From positions 1 through 55,519 of the forward strand of contig JAKPGM010000002.1 of the NCBI GenBank assembly GCA_029550865.1: a stretch of DNA of 55,519 bases, written 5' to 3'. The stretch's first letter is position 1, and every line of letters starts with the position of its first letter. Origin of the DNA: Bacteroidota bacterium. GTDB lineage: Bacteria; Bacteroidota; Bacteroidia; Bacteroidales; DTGW01. A program made the position numbers and the translations under genes. Under the pieces are notes generated by a model that searched no databases, was not told where the DNA came from, and saw only the letters and a list, made by a program, of their open reading frames with translations. Below are positions 35,365-45,199 of the stretch, piece after piece.

Positions 35365-36219
35365 ATGAGAACATATCTTAAATATTGGACAATTGCAATC
35401 ATAGCTGGTTTGATTTTATGGGGATGCGAACCAGCGTACGATTCAAAAATGTTTACCATTGACAAAAAAATAGTAGTTGATGGTTGGATTGAAAATGGTC
35501 GATCAGCTATTGTAATGCTTACCTACAATACTCCATATTTTGGCAATCTCGATTCTGCTTCATTCAGGCAGTTGGTAGCAACGCGTGCAAAAGTTTCTGT
35601 AACGGATGGCGTTAACACAGAAATATTAACGCTCACAAAAGATACGAATTACTTTCCCCCATACGTTTACAAAGGGTACTCGCTAATTGGTGAAGTTGGA
35701 AAGACTTATGCCTTAATTGTTGAAGATGAGTTAGATACAGTAATAGCGGTAACTTCTATTTTACCACCGGTACAGCTCGACAGCATCTGGTTTGAAAGTA
35801 CTTCGGATTCCTCAGGCATAATCAAGTGTATTTTAGACGATAATCCTACTGAAAAAAATTATTATCGAATTTTTACCCGTATACAGGGCAAGGAGCATCG
35901 TTTTTATCCAGCGCTGGTTGCCAACTTAAACGATCGTTTTTTTAATGGTCAGCGATTTACCTTTTACATCAATAAGGGAAGGACAAACAACATATTACCC
36001 ATTGAAAACATATATTTTCCGAAAAAAGATACAATTATTGTACGATTTACGACAATGGATGAGTTAGCTTTTGAGTACTGGCGTACATACGATGAAGAAC
36101 TATTAAATGCGGGTAATCCTTTTGCAGCCAATCATTTATCGATACCCTCCAACATCCAAAATGGATTGGGGATTTGGTGTGGTTATGGAGCAAGTTATTA
36201 TAGGGTAATCCCTCGATAA
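35365..36219 (+). CDS. DUF4249-like surface lipoprotein
   Basis: The 284-residue product has a lipoprotein signal (hydrophobic 7-20, lipobox LWGC with Cys21), then a beta-rich domain of the DUF4249 type (IVVDGWIENGRSAIVMLTYNTPYF near 33-56, and the Gly-rich GIWCGYGASYY at the end). It is slightly short for the family (about 280-400). It is predicted to sit on the outer membrane as partner of the TonB receptor just upstream, as in many Bacteroidetes loci. The ligand is unknown. Confidence 0.82.
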   Translation: MRTYLKYWTIAIIAGLILWGCEPAYDSKMFTIDKKIVVDGWIENGRSAIVMLTYNTPYFGNLDSASFRQLVATRAKVSVTDGVNTEILTLTKDTNYFPPYVYKGYSLIGEVGKTYALIVEDELDTVIAVTSILPPVQLDSIWFESTSDSSGIIKCILDDNPTEKNYYRIFTRIQGKEHRFYPALVANLNDRFFNGQRFTFYINKGRTNNILPIENIYFPKKDTIIVRFTTMDELAFEYWRTYDEELLNAGNPFAANHLSIPSNIQNGLGIWCGYGASYYRVIPR

Positions 36220-36335
36220 TTCGGTGTGATGGAAATAATTCAGGCTATTATATAGATAATAAGTTGTAAAGATTGGCTTTTAAAAATTACCCCATTGCAT
36301 TTGTGATTAAATCTACTGTCTGTTGTTATCAATAG

Positions 36336-36458
36336 CACACGGATGACGCGGATTATACGGATTAACACAGATAATTTGTTGCATAAGTCTTAGAATTCAC
36401 TGATTAACACAGATTAAACTAATCCGTGATTATCCGTTGCATCGGTATAATCAGTGTT
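36336..36458. repeat. Intergenic repeat with ATCCGTG-type arms
   Basis: CACACGGATGACGCGG starts a block whose motif GATTAACACAGAT occurs exactly at 36360-36372 and 36402-36414. A second, partly inverted arm (AATCCGTGATTATCCG from 36421) pairs imperfectly with the first. Repeats of this wording (ATCCGTGTTAATCCGT and similar) are common between genes of many bacteria, notably Bacteroidetes. Together with the terminator it fills the 339-base gap at 36220-36558; nothing else is seen there. Confidence 0.7.
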
Positions 36459-36500
36459 CTATTATTTAAAATGGGGTATTTTGGGCGTGTAATCTACCTT

Positions 36501-36540
36501 AAAAAAAAGAGACGCAAGTGTATTTTGCGTCTCTTTTCTT
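36501..36540. terminator. Bidirectional terminator between the DUF4249 gene and xylE
   Basis: A perfect 13-bp stem (36505-36517, AAAAGAGACGCAA, with 36525-36537) around seven bases has an A-run on the left and T-rich sequence on the right, so it works for both converging transcripts. It lies 22 bases past the xylE stop. Confidence 0.88.
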
Positions 36541-36558
36541 CAAGTAGGATTTTGAAGA

Positions 36559-38241
36559 TTATTTTTTCCAGAGTTTTTCAATTTCTTCGAGTGATTTGCC
36601 CTTGGTTTCGGGAACGAGTTTCCACATAAAAATAGCAGAAAGGATGCCCATTATTCCGTAGATCCAGTAGGAGAATCCGTGATTGAATTTTTCCACCAGC
36701 CACACGTTATCGTTGAGCATGGGGAAGGTAAGCGAAACCAACCAGTTGGCTATCCATTGGGCAGCAACAGCAATCGACATAGCACCGCGGATACTATTGG
36801 GGAATATTTCGGAGAGCAATACCCAACATACAGGTCCCCAGCTCATGGCAAAAGCTGCTACATAGGTAAGCATAAATATGAGAGCGGTAAAACTTGCTGC
36901 TGATGACAATTCTTTTCCACCCAGGTAAAATGTAAAACCGAGGGCAAACATGCTAATTGCCATACCAATAGAACCAATAATCATCAAAGGTTTACGGCCA
37001 AATTTATCGACGGTAAGTATGGCAACTACTGTAAATAACAGGTTAATGGCACCCACAATGATAGTCTGCAAAAGTGAAGCATCGGTTGAAGCTCCCATAT
37101 TTCGGAAGATATTTCCAGCATAGTAAAGCACCACATTAATACCTACAAACTGCTGAAAAACAGAGAGCATGATACCGATGAAAATAACCATAAAACCATA
37201 AGACAACCAGGGAGCATTATGCTCGTGAAGTGTTTCCTTAATTTCGTTGAGAATTTTTGGTGCATCGTTTTTACCAGCAATACGATTCAATACCGATAAA
37301 GCCTTATCTTCTTTATCTTTCAGTACCAGATAACGGGGTGTTTCAGGTACGAAAAACAAGAGTATGAGAAACAGCGCCGAAGGTATTACGCCAGAAAAGA
37401 ACATCCAACGCCAACCATCGGTGATTAACCATTGTTCATCGCCCTGTCGTGCTATAAAATAGTTCACAAAATAAATCACCAGCATCCCAAATATGATAGC
37501 AAACTGGTTGTATGAAACCAGTCGACCCCGGATATTGGCAGGAGCTATTTCGGCAATATACATAGGCGAAATCATAGAGGCAATTCCCACACCAATCCCA
37601 GCTATGATTCGATAAATAACAAAAGAATAGACTGTATGTAAATGGGTAAAATTAAATGTTTCGGGTTTCCAGGTACCAATGGCCGATACCAAAAATGCAA
37701 TGGCCGCTATAATAAGTCCGTTTTTACGGCCAAATGTTTTAGAGATAAACCCAGCCAATGCCCCACCAATGATGCAACCAATGAGTGCACTGGCAATGAC
37801 GAAACCTTTTACCGCATCGACGGTATCCTTTAGTTCGGTAGCTTGTTCAATGGTAGGAATGGGTTTAGCATTAAAGAAGTAAGCCCAAACCGTAACAGCC
37901 AGAATGATTATAGCACTGATGGTAAGACCTTTCTTATTGCCCAGAAGCTTGATAATTTGCCCCGAGATAACTATAAAAACCAAATAAATAACAGCAGTCA
38001 TCAGCAGCTTGTACTGGCCAATAACAGTCATGATGTCAGGAGGATAAATGTATGTACCTGCTTGCTCTTTGTAAATAAATAATTCGACCAACGATTTTTC
38101 GGCACCGTTGACCACAGCTGTATCGTAACCAAATAATAGTCCTCCCAAAGTAGCTACCAGCGTAAGCATGGTAATGTAAAGCATACTACCTTTATTATAG
38201 CTGCTTACATCCGACGATGTGGTGGTGTTAATTAATGCCAT
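36559..38241 (-). CDS. xylE: Sugar:H+ symporter of the major facilitator superfamily, probably xylose
   Basis: The 560-residue protein has about 12 membrane segments and the sugar-porter signatures GGLLFGYDTAVVNG (33-46), RIIAGIGVGIASMISPMYIAE, QQFVGINVVLYYAG and VPETKGKSLEEIE near the C-terminus. Neighbouring xylA and xylB suggest D-xylose as substrate. It has a large loop between segments 1 and 2 and another near residues 125-145, giving more residues than Escherichia coli XylE (491). It is the last gene of the minus-strand xylose block, after a hairpin at 38320-38356, so it may have lower expression than xylA or its own promoter. Confidence 0.9.
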   Translation of the reverse strand: MALINTTTSSDVSSYNKGSMLYITMLTLVATLGGLLFGYDTAVVNGAEKSLVELFIYKEQAGTYIYPPDIMTVIGQYKLLMTAVIYLVFIVISGQIIKLLGNKKGLTISAIIILAVTVWAYFFNAKPIPTIEQATELKDTVDAVKGFVIASALIGCIIGGALAGFISKTFGRKNGLIIAAIAFLVSAIGTWKPETFNFTHLHTVYSFVIYRIIAGIGVGIASMISPMYIAEIAPANIRGRLVSYNQFAIIFGMLVIYFVNYFIARQGDEQWLITDGWRWMFFSGVIPSALFLILLFFVPETPRYLVLKDKEDKALSVLNRIAGKNDAPKILNEIKETLHEHNAPWLSYGFMVIFIGIMLSVFQQFVGINVVLYYAGNIFRNMGASTDASLLQTIIVGAINLLFTVVAILTVDKFGRKPLMIIGSIGMAISMFALGFTFYLGGKELSSAASFTALIFMLTYVAAFAMSWGPVCWVLLSEIFPNSIRGAMSIAVAAQWIANWLVSLTFPMLNDNVWLVEKFNHGFSYWIYGIMGILSAIFMWKLVPETKGKSLEEIEKLWKK

Positions 38242-38319
38242 AGCTTATGTTTTATTAGTTGTAGTTCAGAGACAATATTACTTATTTTTTTATAAATTTT
38301 ATTCATTTGCTGAAATAAA

Positions 38320-38356
38320 CAGAGCCATTGTTGAATTCGAATCTTCAATGGCTCTG
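38320..38356 (-). terminator. Hairpin between xylA and xylE
   Basis: An 11-bp perfect stem (38320-38330, CAGAGCCATTG, with 38346-38356) follows the xylA stop by about 30 bases. The downstream minus-strand tract is only moderately U-rich (TTTATTTC), so it may partly terminate or protect the xylA message from decay. Confidence 0.5.
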
Positions 38357-38386
38357 CGAATTGACATATTGAATTAGTAGTTGGTG

Positions 38387-39715
38387 TTAAATGTACTGAT
38401 TAATAATATTTTCGAACAGTTCTTGTTTGCCACTTATTTGCTTAGGTTCGTTGTTATTGGCAGCGATATCGCGCAGGTCGGCTAAAGTAAGTTTACCCTG
38501 TTCGAATTCAGCCCCTTTACCCGAATCGAATGATGCATAACGTTCAGCACGGAGTTTCTTGTAAGGTGACTTGGTAAGGATATCGTTGGCAACCATCAGT
38601 GCACGGGCAAAGGTATCCATTCCATTGATATGTCCGATAAAAATATCTTCCAGATCGGTGGAATTGCGGCGTGTTTTGGCATCGAAATTAATACCTCCTG
38701 TGGTAAATCCACCAGCTTCGAGAATAACCAGCATAGCTTCGGTAATTTCATAAATATTAATGGGGAATTCGTCGGTATCCCATCCATTTTGATAGTCACC
38801 ACGGTTGGCATCGATGCTTCCCAGCATACCGGCATCGGCAGCTACCTGCAGTTCGTGCTGGAAAGTATGCAGTGCCAGATTGGCATGGTTAACCTCGATG
38901 TTGAGTTTAAAATCCTTATCAAGTCCGTAATGACGAAGGAATCCGATGACAGTTGCTGCATCGAAGTCGTACTGATGCTTGGATGGTTCCATGGGTTTGG
39001 GTTCGACCAGGAACGTACCTTTCCATCCTTGTTTGCGTGCATAGTCGCGAGCCATAGTTAGGAAGCGAGCCATGTGTTCAAGTTCACGCTTCATATTGGT
39101 ATTCAGCAGAGTGCTGTATCCTTCGCGACCACCCCAGAATACGTAGTTTTCTCCTCCTAACTCGATGGTAGCGTCGATAGCATTTTTCACCTGAGCGCCT
39201 GCGTAAGCTACTACGCTAAAATCGGGATTTGTAGCAGCACCATTCATGTAACGTGGATGAGAGAACAGGTTAGCAGTTCCCCAGAGTAGTTTTACGCCAG
39301 AAGCTTTTTGTTTTTCTTTAGCGTAATCGACAATGGTACGCAGTCTTTTTTCGGATTCAGCCACAGAACTTCCCTCTTCCACCAGGTCGAAATCGTGAAA
39401 GCAGTAAAATGGAATGCCCATTTTGGTCATAAATTCAAAAGCAGCATCCATTTTATTTTTTGCACGTGAAATGGGGTCGCTTCCTTCATTCCATGGGAAA
39501 AATTTGGTAGCTGAACCAAAGGGATCGGCTCCTGAGCCACAGAGCGTATGCCAATAAGCCATTGCAAAACGCAAATGTTCCTTCATGGTTTTGCCTGCGA
39601 CAACCTTGTTTTCATCATAAAATTTGAATGCTAAGGGATTGGTTGATTCCTTACCCTCGTACTTGATTTTTCCAATACCCTTAAAGTACTCTTTGTTTCC
39701 GATTAATACTTCCAT
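38387..39715 (-). CDS. xylA: Xylose isomerase
   Basis: The 442-residue class II enzyme has FHDFDL (His107, Asp110), WGGREGY (194-200), [16 protein letters not shown] with metal ligands Glu238 and Lys240 (237-252), EVNHANLA (274-281) and [15 protein letters not shown]. It converts D-xylose to D-xylulose for XylB. It lies 23 bases downstream of the GH3 gene in the same direction and is likely co-transcribed with it. Confidence 0.98.
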   Translation of the reverse strand: MEVLIGNKEYFKGIGKIKYEGKESTNPLAFKFYDENKVVAGKTMKEHLRFAMAYWHTLCGSGADPFGSATKFFPWNEGSDPISRAKNKMDAAFEFMTKMGIPFYCFHDFDLVEEGSSVAESEKRLRTIVDYAKEKQKASGVKLLWGTANLFSHPRYMNGAATNPDFSVVAYAGAQVKNAIDATIELGGENYVFWGGREGYSTLLNTNMKRELEHMARFLTMARDYARKQGWKGTFLVEPKPMEPSKHQYDFDAATVIGFLRHYGLDKDFKLNIEVNHANLALHTFQHELQVAADAGMLGSIDANRGDYQNGWDTDEFPINIYEITEAMLVILEAGGFTTGGINFDAKTRRNSTDLEDIFIGHINGMDTFARALMVANDILTKSPYKKLRAERYASFDSGKGAEFEQGKLTLADLRDIAANNNEPKQISGKQELFENIINQYI

Positions 39716-39738
39716 AACTATTATTTTTAAAAGGTGAA

Positions 39739-41973
39739 TTATTGAATGATTACTGTAGTTTCAAGCCATTGCGAAGCACCCAGTTCAATGGAACGTTCGA
39801 ATGGGGCACTTCCTCCCACATAAAATTTGTACTGTCCGTTCAACAGTAGTTTGTTTCCCTGTTCATCAATACTCATCAACTTTTCGGTAGGTATTTCGAA
39901 AGTAATGGTAGTTTCCTCCTGGGGTTTTAAATGCACTCTTTTAAAACCCTTTAAATCGAATTGCGGTGTACGAAATTTGGCTGGAGGCACCGAAACATAC
40001 AACTGAACAACTTCTTCGCCTTCGAATTTACCTGTATTTTTTAGTGTTGCTGTAATTCGAATTACCTCTTTCGACTTATATTTTTTTGCATTTGTGCTAA
40101 GTCCTGAATACTGGAAGGTAGTATAAGAAAGACCAAATCCGAAGGGATACATAGGTTCAGCTTTCATGTACTTATAGGTACGACCTTCCATGGAATAATC
40201 ATCGTAAGGGGGCAATTGGTCTAAAGATTTGGGGAATGTAATTGGAAGTCGTCCCGAAGGAGTAGCATCGCCGAAAATGATGTTTCCCACTGCATATCCA
40301 CCCTGTTCGCCAGGGTACCATGCGTATAGTATAGCATCAGCAAGGGGTTCAATTTCCGTCATATCGATGGGGCTACCCGCTGTGATAACGACAATTAAAG
40401 GTTTGTTTTTTAAGGCAGCACGAACACGTTTGAGGTATTCAATTTGTGCCCGCGGCAGGCTATAGTCAAGCCTATCCCCCTTTGTTGTAGAAGCAATAGA
40501 CTCACCTTCTTCCCCTTCGTACAATCCACTCAGTCCCATGACGCAAATAGTTGCATCTACTTCAGGTAAATCGCCCAATACCCAATCAATAGGATTGAAA
40601 TTTTTTCTGTCGGGTAAAAAAGCGTATTTATATTGAATCTTTGTGCCTATATTTACTTTAGCAGTTATACCCGCTAAAATTGGAGACATATCCCCACTCT
40701 GACCGTAGTAATTACCCAGCAGGACCTCAGATGTATTTGCATTGGGGCCAATCACGTAGAGATATCGGATATTTTTGGAGAGAGGCAATACGTTATTAGC
40801 ATTTTTCAACAATACAATACTTTTCTCGGCAGCCTCAAGAGCAAGTGCTTTATGGGCAGGCGAATTCACAACATCGGCCGATACCTGATTAAAAGGTACA
40901 CAGGCTGGAGGATCGAATAGTCCGAGTTTAAAACGGGTACGAAGCAAATGCTTGAGACGACTATCAATTTCAGCTTCAGTAACTAAACCTTTTTCGACAG
41001 CTTTAATGAGATAGGGATAGAAAACGCTACCACAGTTAAGTTCAACACCAGCTTTCAGCGCCATTGCAGCAGCTTCTTCGGGAGTTGCAACTACTTTATG
41101 TCCCTGGTAAAAATCGACAATAGCCCAGCAATCGGATGTAATGTAGCCGTCGAATCCCCATTGGTTACGAAGCAGATCGTTAAGTAAATATTTGTTTCCA
41201 CAGCAAGGTTCATCGAAAGTGCGATTATAGGCACACATAAACCCTTCGACTTTTGCTTCTTTTGCCAGAGCCTCAAACGCGGGGGTATAGGTCTCGAAAA
41301 AATCTTTTTTCGTAGGCGTAGCGTTAAATTCGTGCCGTAAAGCTTCCGGACCACTGTGTACTACAAAATGTTTGGCACAGGCGGCTGCTTTTAAATATTT
41401 TGGATAATTACCCTGAAGTCCTTTTACAAAAGCTATCGCCAATCGGCTGGTTAAATAGGGGTCTTCGCCGTAAGTTTCCTGGCCTCTTCCCCACCGTGGG
41501 TCTCTGAAAATATTGACATTGGGGGTCCAGAAAGTTAAACCCGAATATTGTCCATGATTCCCAATAGCAACAGCTGCATTATATTTTGCACGAGCTTCAT
41601 CAGCGATAGCGGAGGAAATACGGTAAAGCAAGCTGTCGTCAAAAGTGGCAGCCAGACCAATAGCTTGAGGAAAAACCGTAGCTCGACCGTTACGACCAAT
41701 ACCGTGTAAACACTCGTTCCACCAATTGTATTCAGGAATACCCAATCGCTCAATGGCTGGCGCATTGTACATCATCTGCTTGACTTTCTCCTCAAGCGTG
41801 AGTTGGCCGACCAGCAAATCAATCCTGCGCTCAATAGGGATATTTGGGTCCCAAAAGGTTCCTTTTAACGAATCGGGAACAATACAATTATCATTGGCAT
41901 GGATCCATGCAAAAAGGCTAAGACATGCTACCATACCTATCAACCTTTTCCAAAATGTCTTTATACCTTGCAT
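39739..41973 (-). CDS. GH3 glycoside hydrolase, probably beta-xylosidase
   Basis: The 744-residue protein has a signal peptide (to about residue 26), the GH3 N-terminal barrel with nucleophile Asp281 in [19 protein letters not shown] (201-210), the GH3 C-terminal sandwich, and a fibronectin-III-like end. The stretch [15 protein letters not shown] with [15 protein letters not shown] is the pattern I know from GH3 beta-xylosidases related to plant BXL enzymes. With xylA, xylB and xylE alongside, it probably releases xylose from xylo-oligosaccharides in the periplasm. Beta-glucosidase or arabinofuranosidase activity cannot be excluded. Confidence 0.9.
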   Translation of the reverse strand: MQGIKTFWKRLIGMVACLSLFAWIHANDNCIVPDSLKGTFWDPNIPIERRIDLLVGQLTLEEKVKQMMYNAPAIERLGIPEYNWWNECLHGIGRNGRATVFPQAIGLAATFDDSLLYRISSAIADEARAKYNAAVAIGNHGQYSGLTFWTPNVNIFRDPRWGRGQETYGEDPYLTSRLAIAFVKGLQGNYPKYLKAAACAKHFVVHSGPEALRHEFNATPTKKDFFETYTPAFEALAKEAKVEGFMCAYNRTFDEPCCGNKYLLNDLLRNQWGFDGYITSDCWAIVDFYQGHKVVATPEEAAAMALKAGVELNCGSVFYPYLIKAVEKGLVTEAEIDSRLKHLLRTRFKLGLFDPPACVPFNQVSADVVNSPAHKALALEAAEKSIVLLKNANNVLPLSKNIRYLYVIGPNANTSEVLLGNYYGQSGDMSPILAGITAKVNIGTKIQYKYAFLPDRKNFNPIDWVLGDLPEVDATICVMGLSGLYEGEEGESIASTTKGDRLDYSLPRAQIEYLKRVRAALKNKPLIVVITAGSPIDMTEIEPLADAILYAWYPGEQGGYAVGNIIFGDATPSGRLPITFPKSLDQLPPYDDYSMEGRTYKYMKAEPMYPFGFGLSYTTFQYSGLSTNAKKYKSKEVIRITATLKNTGKFEGEEVVQLYVSVPPAKFRTPQFDLKGFKRVHLKPQEETTITFEIPTEKLMSIDEQGNKLLLNGQYKFYVGGSAPFERSIELGASQWLETTVIIQ

Positions 41974-42051
41974 CTGAAAATATTTTTAAATTTTTTTAAT
42001 GGTCGAATGAAACTCGCATGTTAAGAGCTACTTTCGCAAAGAAGAGCATGA

Positions 42052-42101
42052 TAATAGAATTATTTCATACTCGTTTGTTAATACAGCTATTCATGTTAGT
42101 T
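42052..42101 (+). repeat. Dispersed direct repeat, copy 2
   Basis: Matches 217-266 at about 80% with an exact 16-base core (42063-42078). It lies between the GH3 gene and xylB. No transposase remnant is seen here. Confidence 0.55.
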
Positions 42102-42130
42102 TCATTTTATAATTATTAAGAAACACTGAC

Positions 42131-42150
42131 CTGATAATTAGTATTATCAG
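42131..42150. other. Perfect 8-bp hairpin after xylB
   Basis: CTGATAAT (42131-42138) and ATTATCAG (42143-42150) form a perfect dyad around TAGT, 21 bases past the xylB stop. There is no U-run on the minus strand, so it is either a weak terminator, an RNA-stabilising stem or a binding site for the GH3-xylA transcription unit downstream. Confidence 0.45.
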
Positions 42151-42170
42151 TGAAAACAGATGTTTCAGGA

Positions 42171-43655
42171 TTAAATGAACGACTTAAGGTATTGTTCCCA
42201 TCGCTGATACGTTGTGTGTAATATTGTACGCAACGAATCATCGGGGGTAATGACCTCTACTTTATTGAGACCCACAAAGGCTTCATCGAACGAGCGATAA
42301 AGACCTACCCCTACCCCAGCGCCACGTGCTGCGCCCACCGAACCATCGGTGTTATAAAGTTCAATGGTTGCCCCGGTGATACTGGCAAGTGTGGAGGTAA
42401 AGATTGGGCTGAGAAACATATTTGCTTTGCCCGCACGAATGACAGAGGTAGATATGCCAATGCCTTTCATAATTTCTATACCGTAGTTAAAGGCAAATAC
42501 AATACCTTCCTGGACAGCTCTAAGCATATGTGCCTGGTTGTGAAGGTTAAAGTTCAGGTTACCAAAGTGGCAGCCAATATCTTTGTTGCGCAGCATACGT
42601 TCGGCACCATTACCAAATGGCAATACCAACGCCCCATTACTTCCTGGCGCAATTGACGAAGCCATTTGATTGAGGTCGCTGTAACTTTTATCGGCCAACC
42701 CTGCATTTCGACGTATCCATGAGTTTAGAATACCCGTACCATTGATACAGAGTAATACCCCCAGCCGATTTTGACCTTCCTTATGGTTGACGTGGGCAAA
42801 AGTATTAACGCGCGAATAAGGATCGTATTTGACTTCCTGGCTAACGCCATACACAACCCCCGAAGTTCCAGCTGTAGCGGCAATTTCTCCAGGGTTGAGT
42901 ACATTGAGTGAAAATGCATTATTGGGCTGATCACCTGCACGATATGCCACAGGAATTCCAGGAGATAACCCCAGTTCATTGGCTGCCTGCCGACTAAGTT
43001 CGCCCTGTATGGAAAAAGTAGGGACAATGTCGGGAATTATGTCGGAGTTAAAACCGAAATAATCCATCAAAAAGGAAGCCAGGGTATTGGTAGAAAAATC
43101 CCAAAAAATTCCTTCGGACAAGCCTGATGCGGTTGTACATATACGGTCGGTCAATCGCATAGCGATGTAATCGCCAGGGAGCATTATTTTGTAGATCTGG
43201 CGAAAGACTTCGGGTTCATTTTCCTTTACCCATTTGAGTTTAGCCGCAGTAAAGTTTCCCGGTGAATTGAGCAGGTGCGACAGGCATTTTTCGCCACCAA
43301 TATCCTCGAAGGCTTTTTCGCCATAGGGAACAGCACGGCTATCGCACCATATGATAGATGGCCGTAATACATTTTTATTTTTATCGACCAGTACCAAACC
43401 GTGCATTTGATAGGAAATGCCTATACCCTTGATATCCGATGCATTCACGCCAGCCGTTTGCATGATTTCGTGGGTCACCTGCTTAAGATTTTTCCACCAC
43501 TCTTCGGGATGCTGTTCGGCCCAGCCTGGTTTAATGGCAATCATTGCCATTTCGGTCTTCGGATAAAAAGAGGAGGCCAATGTAGTGCCCTTTTCTGCAT
43601 CAATCAAACTCGCCTTTATCGACGAACTCCCAATATCATATCCCAGTAAATACAT
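42171..43655 (-). CDS. xylB: Xylulokinase
   Basis: The 494-residue FGGY kinase shows YDIGSSSIKASLID (6-19) in the ATP fold, AEQHPEEWW (46-54), SYQMHGLVLVD (81-91), IIWCDSRA (101-108), and probable catalytic base Asp242 in RAGDQPNNAF, followed by ATAGTSGVVYGV. It phosphorylates D-xylulose to xylulose 5-phosphate, which enters the pentose phosphate pathway. It starts 13 bases after the NUDIX regulator and must be co-transcribed with it. Confidence 0.96.
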   Translation of the reverse strand: MYLLGYDIGSSSIKASLIDAEKGTTLASSFYPKTEMAMIAIKPGWAEQHPEEWWKNLKQVTHEIMQTAGVNASDIKGIGISYQMHGLVLVDKNKNVLRPSIIWCDSRAVPYGEKAFEDIGGEKCLSHLLNSPGNFTAAKLKWVKENEPEVFRQIYKIMLPGDYIAMRLTDRICTTASGLSEGIFWDFSTNTLASFLMDYFGFNSDIIPDIVPTFSIQGELSRQAANELGLSPGIPVAYRAGDQPNNAFSLNVLNPGEIAATAGTSGVVYGVSQEVKYDPYSRVNTFAHVNHKEGQNRLGVLLCINGTGILNSWIRRNAGLADKSYSDLNQMASSIAPGSNGALVLPFGNGAERMLRNKDIGCHFGNLNFNLHNQAHMLRAVQEGIVFAFNYGIEIMKGIGISTSVIRAGKANMFLSPIFTSTLASITGATIELYNTDGSVGAARGAGVGVGLYRSFDEAFVGLNKVEVITPDDSLRTILHTTYQRWEQYLKSFI

Positions 43656-43668
43656 AACCTTTGATGTT

Positions 43669-44385
43669 TTATAATTTTTGATTTTTTAGATACCTGCTAT
43701 GACTAAAACGATAGTATTGAGCTGGCTTATGGGCTACATTTCTTTCCTTTTCATTAACAGGAACAATGTAACCACTTCGGGACACACTCTTTCGAAAATT
43801 TCTGTTGTCCAATTTTTTACCCAAAATTAATTCATAAAGTGTTTGTAATTGCCTAATAGTAAATTTTTTAGGTAAAAGCTCAAACAGCTCAATGGGTTCG
43901 TGCTGAATTTCTTTTTGCAGTGTTTGGAGTCCTACCTGAATAATGTTATTATGGTCAAAAGCCAGTTCAGGTAGATTCATGGCATCGAGCCATACTACCC
44001 GGCCATCGGAAGGTGTAGTCTTATGAATTTTTATGAGCGAATAGTAGGCAATAGTAACAACGCGCTTAATTTTCATGTGTGTTTCTGCCTGTAACCAGAT
44101 TAAATCCTCTTCTTTCTTTAAACGATCGGGCGAACCAAATACATGAAACTGTTTTAGAAAGATATTTTCAAGGCCTGTCAACTCTTTCAGTACACGGGTT
44201 GCAGCAGTATCCACATCCTCATCGTCGTATACCATGCTTCCAGGAAGCTTGAGGGTCAAAGGTTTGGTAAGTTTTTCAGGGGGTATATCGTAATTACGAT
44301 CAATTAAAAGCACTTTCAGGCTTTGGCCATCAAAACCGAAAATCACACAGTCGACCGATACATGAGGATTAAGCCTGACGTTCAT
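43669..44385 (-). CDS. NUDIX-fold transcriptional regulator (NrtR/AraR type) of xylose genes
   Basis: The 238-residue protein has an N-terminal NUDIX domain (1-140) and a C-terminal winged helix (from about 165, FTIRQLQTLYELILGKKL, then NRNFRKSVSRSGYI). The NUDIX box is degenerate: relative to R-E-U-x-E-E-x-G-U it reads R64-V-L-K-E-L-T-G-L, losing two of the catalytic Glu residues, so it probably senses a ligand without hydrolysing it. Sugar-responsive regulators of this family (AraR of Bacteroides) are known. Its gene leads the xylose block; a 25-base palindrome abuts its promoter. A xylose-pathway ligand is inferred. Confidence 0.88.
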   Translation of the reverse strand: MNVRLNPHVSVDCVIFGFDGQSLKVLLIDRNYDIPPEKLTKPLTLKLPGSMVYDDEDVDTAATRVLKELTGLENIFLKQFHVFGSPDRLKKEEDLIWLQAETHMKIKRVVTIAYYSLIKIHKTTPSDGRVVWLDAMNLPELAFDHNNIIQVGLQTLQKEIQHEPIELFELLPKKFTIRQLQTLYELILGKKLDNRNFRKSVSRSGYIVPVNEKERNVAHKPAQYYRFSHSRYLKNQKL

Positions 44386-44399
44386 GCCTAAAATTTTTG

Positions 44400-44431
44400 T
44401 AAAAGTATGTCAATGTTTCAAAGTTTCCAAA
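44400..44431 (-). promoter_or_regulatory. Bacteroidetes promoter of the xylose regulator-xylB unit
   Basis: On the minus strand, -33 TTTG (44428-44431) and -7 TACTTTTA (44400-44407) are exactly 20 bases apart, one base off consensus. The start point would be near 44394, giving a leader of about 8-10 bases before the ATG at 44385. Confidence 0.65.
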
Positions 44432-44456
44432 ACTTAGCGTATTAAATACGTTAAGT
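44432..44456. promoter_or_regulatory. 25-bp palindrome abutting the -33 box, likely regulator operator
   Basis: ACTTAGCGTATT (44432-44443), a central A, then AATACGTTAAGT (44445-44456) form 12-bp arms with one mismatch. Its edge touches the TTTG at 44428-44431 of the regulator promoter, and it is 93 bases from the divergent -7 box TATCTTTG at 44543 of the phosphodiesterase gene. The placement suggests control by the NUDIX regulator of its own operon. No second copy was found before xylB, the GH3 gene, xylA or xylE. Confidence 0.6.
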
Positions 44457-44562
44457 ATTTTTTTAAAGTTATAGCATTCAGGGATTTATTTTTAAGCAGT
44501 GCAAAAATATCCTACCAAATAGACAGAAATGTAAACCTTGGTTATCTTTGTCATAAAAAACG

Positions 44563-45066
44563 GTGACTCAGATTGGCATACTATCCGATACCCATGGTGT
44601 TTTACCCAACGAGGTCTTAAATTTTTTTGAAGCCTGTGACGAAATATGGCATGCGGGCGATATCGGTAACCTGTCTGTTCTCGAACAATTGAGCAAACTG
44701 GAAAAGCAGGTACGGGCAGTATATGGCAATATTGATGGTCAGGCAATACGACAACAGTGCAAGGAAAGTTTATTTTTTACCTGTGAAGATGTTACCGTGT
44801 TTATGACCCATATAGGAGGCTATCCAGGGCATTATGCGCGTGGAATAAAAGATAAATTGCAAGAATTACGTCCCAAAGTTTTTGTATGTGGTCATTCGCA
44901 CATTCTACGTGTAATGTTTGATAAACAGTTCGACATGTTGTATATAAACCCTGGAGCAGCTGGGAAAGAAGGATTTCACCTCATGCAAACGGTCATTCGT
45001 TTTGTAATTGATGGAAAAGAAATACGTAATTTAGAGGTATGGGAACAGAAAAAGCATCGTGCTTAA
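44563..45066 (+). CDS. YfcE-type metallophosphoesterase (small phosphodiesterase)
   Basis: The 167-residue protein starts with GTG at 44563 and immediately shows the metal motif SDTHG (8-12), then AGDIG, GNIDG, THIGGYPGHY and CGHSHI. It is the YfcE/MJ0936 family of small phosphodiesterases, active in vitro on bis-p-nitrophenyl phosphate; the true substrate is unknown. A -7 box TATCTTTG (44543-44550) places the transcript start about 6 bases before the GTG, so translation begins on a nearly leaderless message. Confidence 0.9.
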   Translation: MTQIGILSDTHGVLPNEVLNFFEACDEIWHAGDIGNLSVLEQLSKLEKQVRAVYGNIDGQAIRQQCKESLFFTCEDVTVFMTHIGGYPGHYARGIKDKLQELRPKVFVCGHSHILRVMFDKQFDMLYINPGAAGKEGFHLMQTVIRFVIDGKEIRNLEVWEQKKHRA

Positions 45067-45199
45067 AATCTATGTTAAAAAATGATTATTTAAATGGAAA
45101 AGTTCTAAACAAATCCGTGAGGAAGCCAAACAAATGCCGTTCGTTTTACTCAAAATGTTTTCAGGCACAATAGAATAATGTAACTAAAATATAGTTTTC

